Source: Dysgonamonadaceae bacterium
Lineage (GTDB): Bacteria; Bacteroidota; Bacteroidia; Bacteroidales; Azobacteroidaceae
Assembly: GCA_031271125.1 (NCBI GenBank)
Contig: JAISWH010000128.1
Span: 1 to 41,147 of the forward strand
Direction: 5' to 3'
DNA length: 41,147 nt
Both the position numbers and the translations under genes were made by a program. The notes below the pieces were generated by a model. The model was not told where the DNA came from and ran no database searches. It was given only the letters and a program-made list of their open reading frames with translations. Below are positions 8,014 through 17,050 of this stretch, one piece after another (within the stretch, counting starts at the first letter, position 1; each line of letters starts with the position of its first letter).

Positions 8014-9093
8014 ATGAAGAAGTATAATTTTAATGCAGGACCTTCTATCTTGCCACAAGAAACTGTAAACAATACAATTGACGCTATTAAAGATTTTGCC
8101 GGAACAGGTTTGGGTTTAATGGAAGTGAGCCATCGTACTAAAGAATTTCAAGCGGTGATGGACGAAACGGTTGCCTTGTTCAAAGAACTTTTAAATATTC
8201 CGGAAGGCTATTCCGTGCTGTTTTTGGGCGGTGGAGCAAGTCTGGAATTTTGCATGGTGCCTTACAATCTGTTGGAAAAGAAAGCCGCTTACCTGAATAC
8301 CGGTACGTGGGCAAGTAAAGCATTGAAAGAAGCCAAGTTATTTGGGGAAGTTGTAGAGGTAGCCTCTTCCAAAGCAGACAATTTTACATATATCCCGAAA
8401 AATTATACCATTCCGGCCGATGCCGATTATTTTCATATTACTACCAATAATACGATTTTCGGAACAGAAATTCATCACGACATAGATTCTCCGGTGACTT
8501 TAGTCGCCGATATGTCGTCCGATATTTTTTCCCGTCCGGTGGATGTAAGCAAATATGGGCTTATTTACGGAGGCGCACAGAAAAACCTGGCTCCGGCAGG
8601 CGTAACTTTCGTGATTGTGAAAGACGACATTTTGGGAAAAGTAAGCCGTCCGATTCCGACCATGCTGGATTACCGCACGCACATCAAGGAAGGTTCGATG
8701 TTTAATACGCCGCCCGTAGTGCCGGTTTACGCTGCATTGCAAACTTTGAAATGGTTGAAATCCATTGGCGGTCTCGCTGAAATGTATCGTCGTAACAAGG
8801 AAAAAGCGGATATGCTTTACGCCGAAATCGACCGCAATAAATTGTTCAAAGGAACCGTCACGGTGAAGGAAGACCGTTCGCTGATGAACATCTGTTTCGT
8901 GATGAACGAAGAATACAAGGATTTGGAAGCCGAATTTTTGCAATTAGCCGTATCCAAAGGCATGGTGGGCATTAAGGGGCATCGTTCGGTCGGCGGATTC
9001 AGGGCTTCAACTTACAATGCCTTGCCGAAAGAAGCGGTACAGGCTTTGATTGATGTTATGCAGGAATTTGAAAAGAAGAAGGTAAAGGGTTAA
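8014..9093 (+). CDS. serC: Phosphoserine aminotransferase
   Basis: A 359-residue PLP-dependent class V aminotransferase, full length. It makes 3-phosphoserine from 3-phosphohydroxypyruvate and glutamate in serine synthesis, and can act in pyridoxine synthesis. The N-terminus [11 protein letters not shown] is the family signature; [12 protein letters not shown] binds cofactor phosphate; Lys190 in [12 protein letters not shown] is the expected PLP lysine; the C-terminal [15 protein letters not shown] motif is present. In many Bacteroidales serA follows; here the next gene is pgk, separated by a repeat hairpin, so serC may be a single-gene unit. Confidence 0.97.
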   Translation: MKKYNFNAGPSILPQETVNNTIDAIKDFAGTGLGLMEVSHRTKEFQAVMDETVALFKELLNIPEGYSVLFLGGGASLEFCMVPYNLLEKKAAYLNTGTWASKALKEAKLFGEVVEVASSKADNFTYIPKNYTIPADADYFHITTNNTIFGTEIHHDIDSPVTLVADMSSDIFSRPVDVSKYGLIYGGAQKNLAPAGVTFVIVKDDILGKVSRPIPTMLDYRTHIKEGSMFNTPPVVPVYAALQTLKWLKSIGGLAEMYRRNKEKADMLYAEIDRNKLFKGTVTVKEDRSLMNICFVMNEEYKDLEAEFLQLAVSKGMVGIKGHRSVGGFRASTYNALPKEAVQALIDVMQEFEKKKVKG

Positions 9094-9150
9094 ATGTGAA
9101 GGGCTAAAGTCCTGTATTCTTATCTTTCGCCTTTTACCCTTAGCCCTTAG
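9079..9150. repeat. Imperfect inverted repeat between serC and pgk
   Basis: AAGGGCTAA (9099-9107) pairs with TTAGCCCTT (9140-9148), flanked by GGTAAAGGG and a near-complementary CCTTTTACC. It starts inside the serC 3' end and covers most of the gap to pgk. It may act as a terminator or RNA-stabilising hairpin. The unit looks like a degenerate genome repeat. Confidence 0.55.
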
Positions 9151-9197
9151 CCAATTTACCCCAAGTTATAAACATCATTAAATAAAATAAAAATTTT

Positions 9198-10460
9198 ATG
9201 CAAACCATTGACAAATTTAATTTTTCAGGACAAAAAGCTTTTGTCCGCGTAGATTTCAATGTTCCGTTGGATGAAAAATTCAATATCACGGACGATACCC
9301 GCATCCGGGCTGCCATTCCGACCTTGAAAAAAATTCTTTCGGATGGCGGTAGCCTGATTATCGCTTCCCATTTGGGACGTCCCGACGGAGTAACCGGAAA
9401 ATATTCCTTAAAGCATATTTTGGGACGTATTTCCGAATTGTTGGGCATTCCCGTTGAGTTTGCCAACGATTGTCTTGGAACGGAAGCCGTTGAAAAATCA
9501 GCTGCTTTGAAAGCCGGACAAGCGCTTTTATTGGAAAACCTTCGTTTCTATGCTGCTGAAGAAGGCAAGCCTCGCGGATTGGCGAAAGACGCTCCCGAAG
9601 AAGAAGTTGCCGCCGCCAAAAAAGCTGAAAAGGCCAACCAAAAAGAAATGGCTAAACAATTGGCTTCTTATGCAACGGTTTATGTAAACGACGCTTTCGG
9701 TACGGCTCACCGCGCCCACGCGTCGACAGCAATTATCGCCGATTATTTCGACGTAGAACACAAATTGTTCGGTTACCTGATGCAAAATGAAATCGACGCC
9801 GTAGAAAAAGTATTGAAAAATACAGTTCATCCTTTCACAGCCATCATGGGCGGTTCGAAAGTTTCTTCCAAAATCGACATCATTGAAAACCTACTTACTA
9901 AAGTGGATAACCTGATTATTGCCGGCGGTATGACTTATACTTTTACCAAAGCTTTAGGCGGTAAAATCGGTAATTCGATTGTGGAAGACGATAAATTGGA
10001 ATTGGCTTTGAGCCTGATTCGGAAGGCAAAGGAAAACAATGTGAACTTAGTGTTGGCGGTAGATGCCAAAATTGCGGACAATTTCAGCAATGATGCCAAT
10101 ACACAAATCGTTCCGGCAGATGAAATTCCCGAAGGTTGGGAAGGCCTGGATATTGGTCCCGAAACGGAAAAGAAATTCGCTGCTGTTATCGAAGCTTCCA
10201 AAACGATACTTTGGAACGGCCCGACGGGCGTATTTGAATTTGAGAACTTCACCGGAGGATCTAAAGCCGTAGGTATGGCTATCGTTAAAGCAACAGACAA
10301 CGGAGCGTTCTCGCTTATCGGCGGCGGTGATTCGGTGGCTTGCGTCAATAAATTCGGTATTGCCGGCAAGATGTCGTATGTATCGACCGGCGGCGGCGCC
10401 CTTCTGGAATTTATCGAAGGAAAAGTATTACCGGGGATTAAAGCGATTCGCGGATATTAG
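9198..10460 (+). CDS. pgk: Phosphoglycerate kinase
   Basis: A 420-residue glycolytic kinase that makes ATP from 1,3-bisphosphoglycerate. The N-terminal signature RVDFNVPLD (17-25), the substrate-binding SHLGRPDG, the hinge region NAFG-like [15 protein letters not shown] and the C-terminal nucleotide site GGGDSVACV are all visible. It is slightly longer than the E. coli enzyme because of a Lys/Glu/Ala-rich insert (about residues 123-152, [18 protein letters not shown]), which I associate with Bacteroidetes PGKs. It is bounded by hairpins on both sides. Confidence 0.98.
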   Translation: MQTIDKFNFSGQKAFVRVDFNVPLDEKFNITDDTRIRAAIPTLKKILSDGGSLIIASHLGRPDGVTGKYSLKHILGRISELLGIPVEFANDCLGTEAVEKSAALKAGQALLLENLRFYAAEEGKPRGLAKDAPEEEVAAAKKAEKANQKEMAKQLASYATVYVNDAFGTAHRAHASTAIIADYFDVEHKLFGYLMQNEIDAVEKVLKNTVHPFTAIMGGSKVSSKIDIIENLLTKVDNLIIAGGMTYTFTKALGGKIGNSIVEDDKLELALSLIRKAKENNVNLVLAVDAKIADNFSNDANTQIVPADEIPEGWEGLDIGPETEKKFAAVIEASKTILWNGPTGVFEFENFTGGSKAVGMAIVKATDNGAFSLIGGGDSVACVNKFGIAGKMSYVSTGGGALLEFIEGKVLPGIKAIRGY

Positions 10461-10485
10461 CCGGCGAAAGGTAGAGAAGGGTCAA

Positions 10486-10525
10486 AAGCCCTGTCGTTCC
10501 TGCGAAAATGGGAATGACAGGGCTT
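10486..10525. terminator. Strong hairpin between pgk and pta
   Basis: AAGCCCTGTCGTTCC (10486-10500) pairs with GGAATGACAGGGCTT (10511-10525), 15 bp with one G-T, around a 10-nt loop. There is no long T-run, so it may be a weak terminator or a dispersed palindromic repeat. A related CTGTCAT/ATGACAG hairpin lies at 24241-24270. Confidence 0.6.
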
Positions 10526-10561
10526 CAATCTGAAATCAACAATTAAAATATCTATATCATT

Positions 10562-11560
10562 ATGGACTTAATGCAAACCATTATTACAAAGGCGAAAGCC
10601 AACCGTCGAAGGATTGTATTGCCTGAAGGGGATGAGGAACGTACCCTAAAAGCAGCCGACCGTTTGTTGGCCGATGGCGTCGCCGATATTACTTTAATAG
10701 GTAATCCGCAAATACTGAGAGATTTGGCAAAACAGTACGGACTAAACCATCTGGATAAAGCAAAGATTGTCGATCCAATCAACAATGAGAAAAAAGAGGA
10801 ATATGCTAATTTGCTTTACGAGTTGAGAAAAAGCAAAGGCATAACGCTTGAAGAAGCCGCAAAATTAGTGGAAAATCCATTGTATCTGGGTTGTTTGATG
10901 ATAAAGAACGGCGATGCCGATGGAGAAATTGCCGGCGCCCGCAACACGACCGGCGATGTTTTACGGCCGGCTTTGCAAATCATTAAAACCTTGCCGGGTA
11001 TTAGCATCGTTTCCGGCGCTTTCCTGATGTTTGTACAAGACGCTTCTTATGGTGAAGACGGGATTCTGGTATTTGCCGATTGCGCCGTGATGCCGAATCC
11101 GACGGCTAAAGAATTGGCCGAAATTGCTGTCGCTACGGCGCACACTACCCGCGCAATTGTGGGTGTGGAACCGCGCATCGCTATGTTAAGCTTTTCCACA
11201 AAGGGTAGCGCCAAACACGAATTAGTAGATAAAGTTGTCGAAGCCACCCGTCTGGCTAAGGAAATGGAACCCGGTTTACAGATTGACGGTGAAATGCAGG
11301 CCGATGCGGCATTAGTTCCTTCGGTCGGGAAAAGCAAGGCATCGGGAAGTATGGTTGCCGGAAAAGCTAATGTATTGGTGTTCCCTGATTTACAAAGTGG
11401 GAATATCGGCTATAAATTAGTGCAAAGATTAGGTAAAGCCGAAGCGGTTGGTCCGATTTTGCAGGGAATGGCGGCGCCGGTAAATGACCTTTCCCGCGGT
11501 TGCACAATAGATGATATTTATAAAATGGTGGCGATTTGTGCGAATCAAGTTAAGAGTTAA
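10562..11560 (+). CDS. pta: Phosphate acetyltransferase
   Basis: A 332-residue phosphotransacetylase of the short form (catalytic domain only, without the N-terminal DRTGG regions of E. coli Pta). It converts acetyl-CoA and phosphate to acetyl phosphate. Visible family stretches: RRIVLPEGDEERTLKAA at the start, AGARNTTGDVLRPALQIIKT, LVFADCAVMPNPTAKELAEIA, ARTTRA-like AHTTRAIVG, MLSFSTKGSAKHELVDKV, GEMQADAALVP and FPDLQSGNIGYKLVQRL. It is co-oriented with the dehydrogenase-like gene and ackA, giving a Pta-AckA acetate and ATP module. A hairpin spans its stop codon. Confidence 0.96.
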   Translation: MDLMQTIITKAKANRRRIVLPEGDEERTLKAADRLLADGVADITLIGNPQILRDLAKQYGLNHLDKAKIVDPINNEKKEEYANLLYELRKSKGITLEEAAKLVENPLYLGCLMIKNGDADGEIAGARNTTGDVLRPALQIIKTLPGISIVSGAFLMFVQDASYGEDGILVFADCAVMPNPTAKELAEIAVATAHTTRAIVGVEPRIAMLSFSTKGSAKHELVDKVVEATRLAKEMEPGLQIDGEMQADAALVPSVGKSKASGSMVAGKANVLVFPDLQSGNIGYKLVQRLGKAEAVGPILQGMAAPVNDLSRGCTIDDIYKMVAICANQVKS

Positions 11561-11590
11561 GAACTAAGAGTTATGAGTAAACTCTTAACT
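11548..11590. repeat. Hairpin across the pta stop codon
   Basis: AGTTAAGAGTT (11548-11558) and AACTCTTAACT (11580-11590) form a perfect 11-bp stem with a 21-nt loop. It includes the pta stop and the first in-frame ATG (11573) of the next ORF, which argues that the next gene really starts at 11606. Confidence 0.65.
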
Positions 11591-11605
11591 AAAAACTTTA
11601 TTTTT

Positions 11606-12580
11606 ATGTCAGAAACAATAAAAGAACCTATTGAACCTTTCGGACTTTTTTCAAAAGACAAAAAGAAATCGCTGTTCTCCAGAATCGGGGTAGTCGGCGC
11701 CGGAAAAGACGGGCGAAACATTATCCGCTTGACTTCTTCCGCCGGATTGGAAGTTATTTTTATCGAAGTCAATCAGGAAAGAATTGATTTTGCATTTGAA
11801 AGACTGAGCGCCGGATTGGACAGCCGGATCGAAAACTGGGGTTTAACTCCCAATGAAAAACGCGCTATTCTCGGACGTATCAAAGGATCAACGGATTACG
11901 CCGATTTGAAAGATTGCGATTTTGTAATCGAATGTATCCGCTACGACAAAGAAACCGGCGAACGGAATACTTGTTTACGCCAACATGCTTTTACGGAAAT
12001 CGAAAATGTTGTTTCGCCCGGAGCAATTATTGCGACTAATTCTACTACGGTAATTATCAGCGAATTAGCTTCCGTATTGAAATATAAGGAACGTTGCGTG
12101 AGTATGCATTTCCCTGTTGCCCATCCCGACGCCAAAATTTTGGAAGTAGTGAAAGGCGCTTATACTACCCAGGAAGTGTATGATAAAGTCTTGTTGTTCG
12201 CTAAATTGATTAATTACGAACTCATCGACGTCAATGAAAGCAACGGCTTAGTGAGTATGCGTTTGATTGTAGTCCTGTTGAATGAAGCCTGCCGGATGCT
12301 GATGGAAAAAACGGCTAAAATGGAAAGCATCGACCGGCTGACTGTTGTGAGTTATGGCATGCGAATCGGTATTTTCCGGATGGCGGACATTATCGGTATC
12401 GAAAAATTAGTCAGCTTGATGGAAGACATGTTCAACGAATACGGGGATAAAAAATACAAACCCAATCCTATTTTGTGGAGACTTTACCGTACCCGGCAAT
12501 TAGGTATGCCGACCGGAAAGGGCTTCTTTATTTATAACAAGGATGGAATTTTAGTCGGCCCCAATCCGTTTTTTAATTAA
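11606..12580 (+). CDS. 3-hydroxyacyl-CoA dehydrogenase family protein
   Basis: A 324-residue (from ATG 11606) two-domain NAD-dependent dehydrogenase related to 3-hydroxybutyryl-CoA dehydrogenase. The Rossmann domain has GAGKDG (GxGxxG) near residue 30, VIECI in place of the usual VIEA, TNSTTVIISELA in place of SNTSS, and a retained SMHF with the family catalytic His. The C-terminal helical domain ends with GMPTGKGFFIYN, the usual closing motif. The PGFxxNR motif between the domains is replaced by NESNGLVSMR, so the substrate may differ from standard acyl-CoAs. It sits tightly between pta and ackA (16 nt before ackA), implying a link to acetyl-phosphate or short-chain acyl-CoA fermentation. 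The ORF-track start at 11573 lies in a hairpin and is less likely. Confidence 0.8.
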   Translation: MSETIKEPIEPFGLFSKDKKKSLFSRIGVVGAGKDGRNIIRLTSSAGLEVIFIEVNQERIDFAFERLSAGLDSRIENWGLTPNEKRAILGRIKGSTDYADLKDCDFVIECIRYDKETGERNTCLRQHAFTEIENVVSPGAIIATNSTTVIISELASVLKYKERCVSMHFPVAHPDAKILEVVKGAYTTQEVYDKVLLFAKLINYELIDVNESNGLVSMRLIVVLLNEACRMLMEKTAKMESIDRLTVVSYGMRIGIFRMADIIGIEKLVSLMEDMFNEYGDKKYKPNPILWRLYRTRQLGMPTGKGFFIYNKDGILVGPNPFFN

Positions 12581-12596
12581 TTAACCGGTCATCAAA

Positions 12597-13793
12597 ATGA
12601 AAGTTTTAGTCTTAAATTGCGGCAGTTCTTCTATTAAGTACAAATTGATGGATATGGACGCCAAGGCCATTATGGCTCAGGGAGGTGTTGAAAAAATAGG
12701 ATTGAACGGCTCTTTCCTCAAAATTACTTTACCCGATGGGAATAAAGTAATATTAGAAGGGGAAATCCTTGAACATCAAACGGGTATCGAATACATATTG
12801 GGTGTTATTACCAGCAAAAAATACGGTTGTATCAAGTCGTTGGACGAAATCGACGCCGTTGGGCACAGGGTAGTGCACGGCGGGGAAAAATTCAACTCCA
12901 GCGTGTTGATTACCGATGAAGTGATTCGGAAAATTATTGAATGTATCGACTTGGCGCCTTTGCATAACCCGCCTAATTTGAGTGGGATATACGCAGTAAA
13001 GGAATTGTTGCCGAAAGTTCCGCAAGTTGGGGTTTTCGATACGGCTTTCCACCAAACGATGCCCAATTATGCTTATTTGTACGGTTTGCCTTACTCATTG
13101 TACGAAAAATATGCGATCCGGCGTTACGGTTTTCATGGCACCAGCCACCGGTATGTTTCCGAAAGGGTTTGTCACTTCTTGAACGTGCCTTACGAACAGC
13201 CGAGAATCATTACCTGCCACATCGGAAACGGCGCTTCTATATCTGCTATCCGTAACGGAAAATCGGTCGATACTTCCATGGGAATGACTCCCGTCGAAGG
13301 TCTATTGATGGGAACCCGTTGTGGCGATGTCGATGCGGGCGTCCTCACCTATATTATGGAAAAGGAAAATGTTGGTTCACAAGCTATATCTACGATTGTC
13401 AATAAGTATGGGGGCGTTTTGGGCGTGTCGGGCGTATCTTCCGATATGCGTGAAATAGGAGCGGCTATAGAAAACGGGAATGAACGCGCCGTTTTATCCC
13501 TGAACATGTACAATTATCGCATCAAAAAATATGTCGGCGCTTATGCGGCGGCTTTAGGCGGATTCGATATTCTGGTCTTTACGGGTGGAGTTGGTGAAAA
13601 CCAATGGCAAACTCGCGAAGCGGTTTGTGAAAACATGGAATTTATGGGAATTTATTTGGATAAAGAAAAAAATAAAAGCGTTAGAGGTATTGAAGCAGTT
13701 ATTACGACAGACGATTCTCCGGTAAAAGCGGTTGTCATACCAACCGATGAAGAACTGATGATTGCCCAGGATACTTTAAATTTGTTGAACTAA
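12597..13793 (+). CDS. ackA: Acetate kinase
   Basis: A 398-residue acetate kinase, full length, of the ASKHA sugar-kinase/Hsp70 fold. It transfers phosphate from acetyl phosphate to ADP. Motifs: VLNCGSSSIKYKL at the N-terminus, AVGHRVVHGGE (about 85-95, with the active-site Arg), FHGTSHRYVS (about 179-188), CHIGNGASI, DTSMGMTPVEGLLMGTRCGDVD and FTGGVGENQ near the end. These fit acetate kinase better than butyrate kinase. Last gene of the pta block; the first good terminator is about 170 nt downstream. Confidence 0.97.
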   Translation: MKVLVLNCGSSSIKYKLMDMDAKAIMAQGGVEKIGLNGSFLKITLPDGNKVILEGEILEHQTGIEYILGVITSKKYGCIKSLDEIDAVGHRVVHGGEKFNSSVLITDEVIRKIIECIDLAPLHNPPNLSGIYAVKELLPKVPQVGVFDTAFHQTMPNYAYLYGLPYSLYEKYAIRRYGFHGTSHRYVSERVCHFLNVPYEQPRIITCHIGNGASISAIRNGKSVDTSMGMTPVEGLLMGTRCGDVDAGVLTYIMEKENVGSQAISTIVNKYGGVLGVSGVSSDMREIGAAIENGNERAVLSLNMYNYRIKKYVGAYAAALGGFDILVFTGGVGENQWQTREAVCENMEFMGIYLDKEKNKSVRGIEAVITTDDSPVKAVVIPTDEELMIAQDTLNLLN

Positions 13794-13876
13794 AATTAAA
13801 AATCCTGTAAAAATGTCCGTTTTTAACGATAATTAATTTACAAATGCTTTTAATTAACATTATTTATGTAAAAAAA

Positions 13877-13908
13877 TTTGTGTAAAAAAATATACAAGTA
13901 TAACTTTG
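13877..13908 (+). promoter_or_regulatory. Promoter in the gene-free region after ackA
   Basis: TTTG (13877-13880), 20 nt, then TAACTTTG (13901-13908) fits the Bacteroidetes promoter closely. No protein-coding gene follows on this strand before a terminator, so the likely product is a short RNA starting near 13915. Confidence 0.65.
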
Positions 13909-13914
13909 CACTGT

Positions 13915-13994
13915 GGTTTTTTCATAATAGTATTAGATTTAAGGTTAACAAAGATTGGATTAGGGAGTTCGCGAGAATTCCCTTTTTCTTTTTT
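13915..13994 (+). ncRNA. Candidate small RNA between ackA and the outer-membrane gene
   Basis: A promoter-to-terminator unit of about 80 nt with no convincing ORF. The 5' half is A/T-rich and looks unstructured; the 3' end is a stable terminator hairpin. I do not recognise it as 6S, tmRNA, SRP RNA or a known riboswitch. The TTG-started 74-codon ORF across it (13906-14130) begins inside the promoter and is not credible. It could instead be a fragment of the ackA 3' UTR with a fortuitous promoter. Confidence 0.4.
13963..13994 (+). terminator. Strong intrinsic terminator with GCGA tetraloop
   Basis: GGGAGTTC (13963-13970), loop GCGA (a GNRA tetraloop), GAATTCCC (13975-13982), then a run of T broken by one C (13983-13994). 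It ends the candidate small RNA and would also stop read-through from ackA. Confidence 0.8.
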
Positions 13995-14185
13995 CCTTGC
14001 TTTTCAATCGTTTACAAATACCTTATTTTTACCTTTCGGAAAGTTTTATAAGTTTTGCCCAAACTTTTATTGTAAATGTTCAGCAAATTTGCACAATCAG
14101 ATTGATTTAATTTCATCCCTTCATATTTGAATTTGCGCTATTCGTTTCCATACAAATCAATAGTATATGTACCTCCGGTTATCTT
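13995..14185. other. Gene-free spacer
   Basis: The rest of the 0.39-kb gap between ackA and the outer-membrane barrel gene is A/T-rich. I see no gene, repeat or clear terminator in it on either strand. Confidence 0.5.
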
Positions 14186-16513
14186 TTACTTATTGCCGGT
14201 TAAAGTTCCCCGTTCGTTATCCACATTTTCCAGTTTTTTGCTTTGGGACTTGAATTTTCGTCCGAAATCAAAGTGAATGGAAGCTGTCAATGTAAAAAAA
14301 CGTGACAGCTCATTGGTATATAAACGTGAATAAGACGGTAACTTGGAGGATAGATTTTCTGTATATTGTTCGTAATACGTTGAAAAGGGATTAAATGCCC
14401 AAATCCCAATGGAATATTTGGGGCGGTTGTACGAAAGACTGAAAAAATGCGCCTTTTCACCGGAATCTACATTTTCTCCGGTCAGCAATCTGTTATATGA
14501 ATACATGCCGAACGTCAGGGAAAAATCTTTGTAATATCCCCATACACTTGTTCGATAATACCAGTTTGTCAAAGTATGACGATAATCATCACCCTGAGAG
14601 ATGAAACGGTTCACGCCCGGTGTTAAACTTAGTGATACATGTCTGTTAAACAGTACCAGCTTAACTGTTAAATAATTATCCAACCTCATATAATATCCCT
14701 GATTGGCGTATGTACTTATGAATTTATTGTTTTCGATAAATAGTTTATCCAGTACCGGCCGGTGTTCATACCTGAGCGTAGAAAACAGTTCCATATTCAG
14801 GATTCCTTTTTTGAAACCGGTTGACAGTGAATTGTTATAAACCGGAATCATATACAGGGCTGGATTTCCACGTCGTATCTGAAATGAGTCCATTTGCTGT
14901 TCCACATCATTTAGTGACGATAAAGAAGGAGAGTTGTTGGATATATTCCCATTATATCGGATAAAACTGTTGGAAGTCATAGCATAAGAGATTCGTAATG
15001 CAGGACGGAAAATATATCGTTCGGTAGAAAACAACCCCTGATGAAGTTCGTTCCGCTGAATACCCAAACCTAAACGGTAGGAAAATTTGCCTTTTGAAAG
15101 AATGTATTCCGAATATAAATATGTTTCTGCAAGCGTCATGTCTACTGTTCGTTCGCTTGTTCCCGAATAATCGTTATCCGTGTAACTTTGGATATGTTTG
15201 GCACCAATCATCAACATGCCACCTGCGGACATGTCTTTTTCGTATAATCCTTCCAGTATCAGGGAGTATCTGTTTCCTACCGTTTTGGAATAAATATCCG
15301 TCAGCGTTTCTGCTTCTTTGCTTTCCTGATAAATACGCGTTATATCCGAATGATTGTTTGTTCCTACCAGATTAAAAATCAACGATTGTTTATTTTTCAG
15401 CATGCGCTGGTAATATAAATCAAGCACCGGAATATTTATTTCTCCCTCCGTATGACTGTAAACATTCAGCTTGTCTGAAGCAACAGTCCCTTCCACAACG
15501 CTTATTCTGTCTGAAAACGAATTGGGAACACTTTGAAAACTGTTTCTTACAACCGCATTGAAAAAATATTTTTCAGGATCGGACAAACTGTAATTTAAGG
15601 ATGCATTCAAATTGTCTTCCTTATACTTTGTCGGTTCTCCCTTTTCTTTCCGCACCAGCATATAATCGGGAAAATAAAAACGCTCCTCATTTTCACGTGT
15701 CCAGTTTGTGTTCACATTGCGACCGTTGAGATTAAGCGTCCATTCTGATTTTTTATGATTATATTTTGCGGAAACGACATTGTCTAACAGGGTCGATTTT
15801 TGCAGCAAGCTATTGTTCATGTTGACAAAGAAACTGCCTCCGGAATTTTTTCGACGAGTAATGAAATTAAGAACAACAGCTGTTTCCCCCCCATAGCGTG
15901 CGCCCGGTTCGTCGATATATTCAACTCTTATCAAATCATTTGATTGTAAGGATTGAATTTCGTTTAAAGGAACTTCTACATTATTTACTCTGATCTGAAC
16001 GTTTCCACCACCCAAACTGCTGATCGATCGATTAACAGGGTTAATTGTAATTCTGGGTAACTGCAACTTTTCAAGCAATTGAAAAGCGCTGGGAGAAGTC
16101 TTTACCTGCGACTGCGTTGGGAAAAATATTTTCTTGTCGTACTTTACTGTGGAAGCTTCTGCCGTAACAGTAACTTCGTTTAATGTTATCGCTTCGGGAG
16201 AGAGTTTTATTTCCTCCAAATTCAGACTTTTCTCCAGATTTTCCAGCGTAATCATGACTTTTGAATAACCCAGGGAAGAAATGGAGACCAGATAGGAGGC
16301 TTTTGCAACATTGCTGAAATCAAATTTTCCGTCCGGATCGCATGCCGTTCCTTTAACAAATGTGCTGTCGGTTTTTAACAGCAGAACATTTGCTGCATCT
16401 ATCGCAAGATTGGTTTCCTCATCCATCACTCTACCCGTTATTCGCAATTGAGAAAACATGTATGGCGTACTCAAATACGCAAATAATAAAATAATATAAG
16501 TTTTTGTGTTCAT
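14186..16513 (-). CDS. Outer-membrane beta-barrel protein with CarboxypepD_reg-like domain (TonB-receptor-like)
   Basis: A 775-residue outer-membrane protein of the OMP_b-brl_3 (PF14905) kind. It has a signal peptide (about 1-21, ending MFSQ), a carboxypeptidase-regulatory-like Ig domain (about 22-105, ITGRVMDEETNLAIDAANV), a TonB-plug-like part (about 110-225: NEVTVTAEAS, NVQIRVNNVEVP, RVEYIDEPGARYGG) and a barrel of alternating strands to the C-terminus. It lacks the length (about 1000 residues) and the SusD partner of SusC proteins. Relatives are surface proteins of unknown substrate. It is a single gene; its upstream region holds several palindromes that could control it. Confidence 0.85.
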   Translation of the reverse strand: MNTKTYIILLFAYLSTPYMFSQLRITGRVMDEETNLAIDAANVLLLKTDSTFVKGTACDPDGKFDFSNVAKASYLVSISSLGYSKVMITLENLEKSLNLEEIKLSPEAITLNEVTVTAEASTVKYDKKIFFPTQSQVKTSPSAFQLLEKLQLPRITINPVNRSISSLGGGNVQIRVNNVEVPLNEIQSLQSNDLIRVEYIDEPGARYGGETAVVLNFITRRKNSGGSFFVNMNNSLLQKSTLLDNVVSAKYNHKKSEWTLNLNGRNVNTNWTRENEERFYFPDYMLVRKEKGEPTKYKEDNLNASLNYSLSDPEKYFFNAVVRNSFQSVPNSFSDRISVVEGTVASDKLNVYSHTEGEINIPVLDLYYQRMLKNKQSLIFNLVGTNNHSDITRIYQESKEAETLTDIYSKTVGNRYSLILEGLYEKDMSAGGMLMIGAKHIQSYTDNDYSGTSERTVDMTLAETYLYSEYILSKGKFSYRLGLGIQRNELHQGLFSTERYIFRPALRISYAMTSNSFIRYNGNISNNSPSLSSLNDVEQQMDSFQIRRGNPALYMIPVYNNSLSTGFKKGILNMELFSTLRYEHRPVLDKLFIENNKFISTYANQGYYMRLDNYLTVKLVLFNRHVSLSLTPGVNRFISQGDDYRHTLTNWYYRTSVWGYYKDFSLTFGMYSYNRLLTGENVDSGEKAHFFSLSYNRPKYSIGIWAFNPFSTYYEQYTENLSSKLPSYSRLYTNELSRFFTLTASIHFDFGRKFKSQSKKLENVDNERGTLTGNK

Positions 16514-16692
16514 AGCATTATATAATTTAAATGTTGTCGAATATCAAAAAACTGGCTGACGTGTTACTTTGATACAATATTTGGTTATTTTTTTGCCTGA
16601 TGGCAAAAAGTATCTCTTACGGGACACCTGCAAAACCCTGTGTTTAAGCACTGTAAATCAATAGTTTGTCAAATCAAACTTTGTGCTTCCGG

Positions 16693-16719
16693 TGTCTGTC
16701 TCTGTATTGATGACAGACA
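16693..16719. repeat. Palindromic element, left copy of an inverted pair
   Basis: TGTCTGTC, 11 nt, GACAGACA: an 8-bp dyad. The whole 27 nt is the reverse complement of 17051-17077 with one mismatch (26/27). Confidence 0.8.
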
Positions 16720-16912
16720 GCGTTTTTAAACAACTGATTTTAAGATACTTAAGAGGCCTAATGTTTTACAAGTGTTTAACAAATTGTTAAAATGGAAAAA
16801 TGAGGCTGAAAAATATAGCTTGTAAATTATTGATAATAAGATAGATAAGTCCTATTTTTACCTTTTTTATTATTTAAACAACGCTAAAACATCTATGAAT
16901 CAATAAGTTAAT

Positions 16913-16951
16913 GGGCTTCCTTATTTAGAATTATTCTAAATAAGGAAGCCC
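16913..16951. repeat. 39-nt perfect palindrome
   Basis: GGGCTTCCTTATTTAGAAT (16913-16931), one central T, then its exact reverse complement (16933-16951): a 19-bp perfect stem. With essentially no loop it is unlikely to be an ordinary terminator in RNA; it could be a cruciform, a protein site or a mobile-element relic. Confidence 0.85.
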
Positions 16952-17050
16952 AAAAAGTTTACGTGACAAAGAAATGTTGTTGCAAACAGATAGTAATCAA
17001 TTAGATAAGTGCTTGTAACTTTACGTCGGATTAAAATGCAAAAAATGAAG

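Noticed and set aside
12597-13793. Butyrate kinase as an alternative for the kinase gene
   Set aside because: Length and motifs (LNCGSSSIKYKL, MGTRCGDVD) match acetate kinase, and pta is in the same cluster.
13906-14130. 74-codon plus-strand ORF after ackA
   Set aside because: It starts with TTG inside a promoter -7 box, runs through a strong terminator and has Phe/Leu-rich A/T-driven composition; not a gene.
16720-17050. An invertible promoter inside the inverted pair
   Set aside because: I searched both strands for TAnnTTTG with a TTG 19-21 nt upstream; only weak near-matches (TACCTTTT, TAACTTTA) occur, so a promoter is not claimed.
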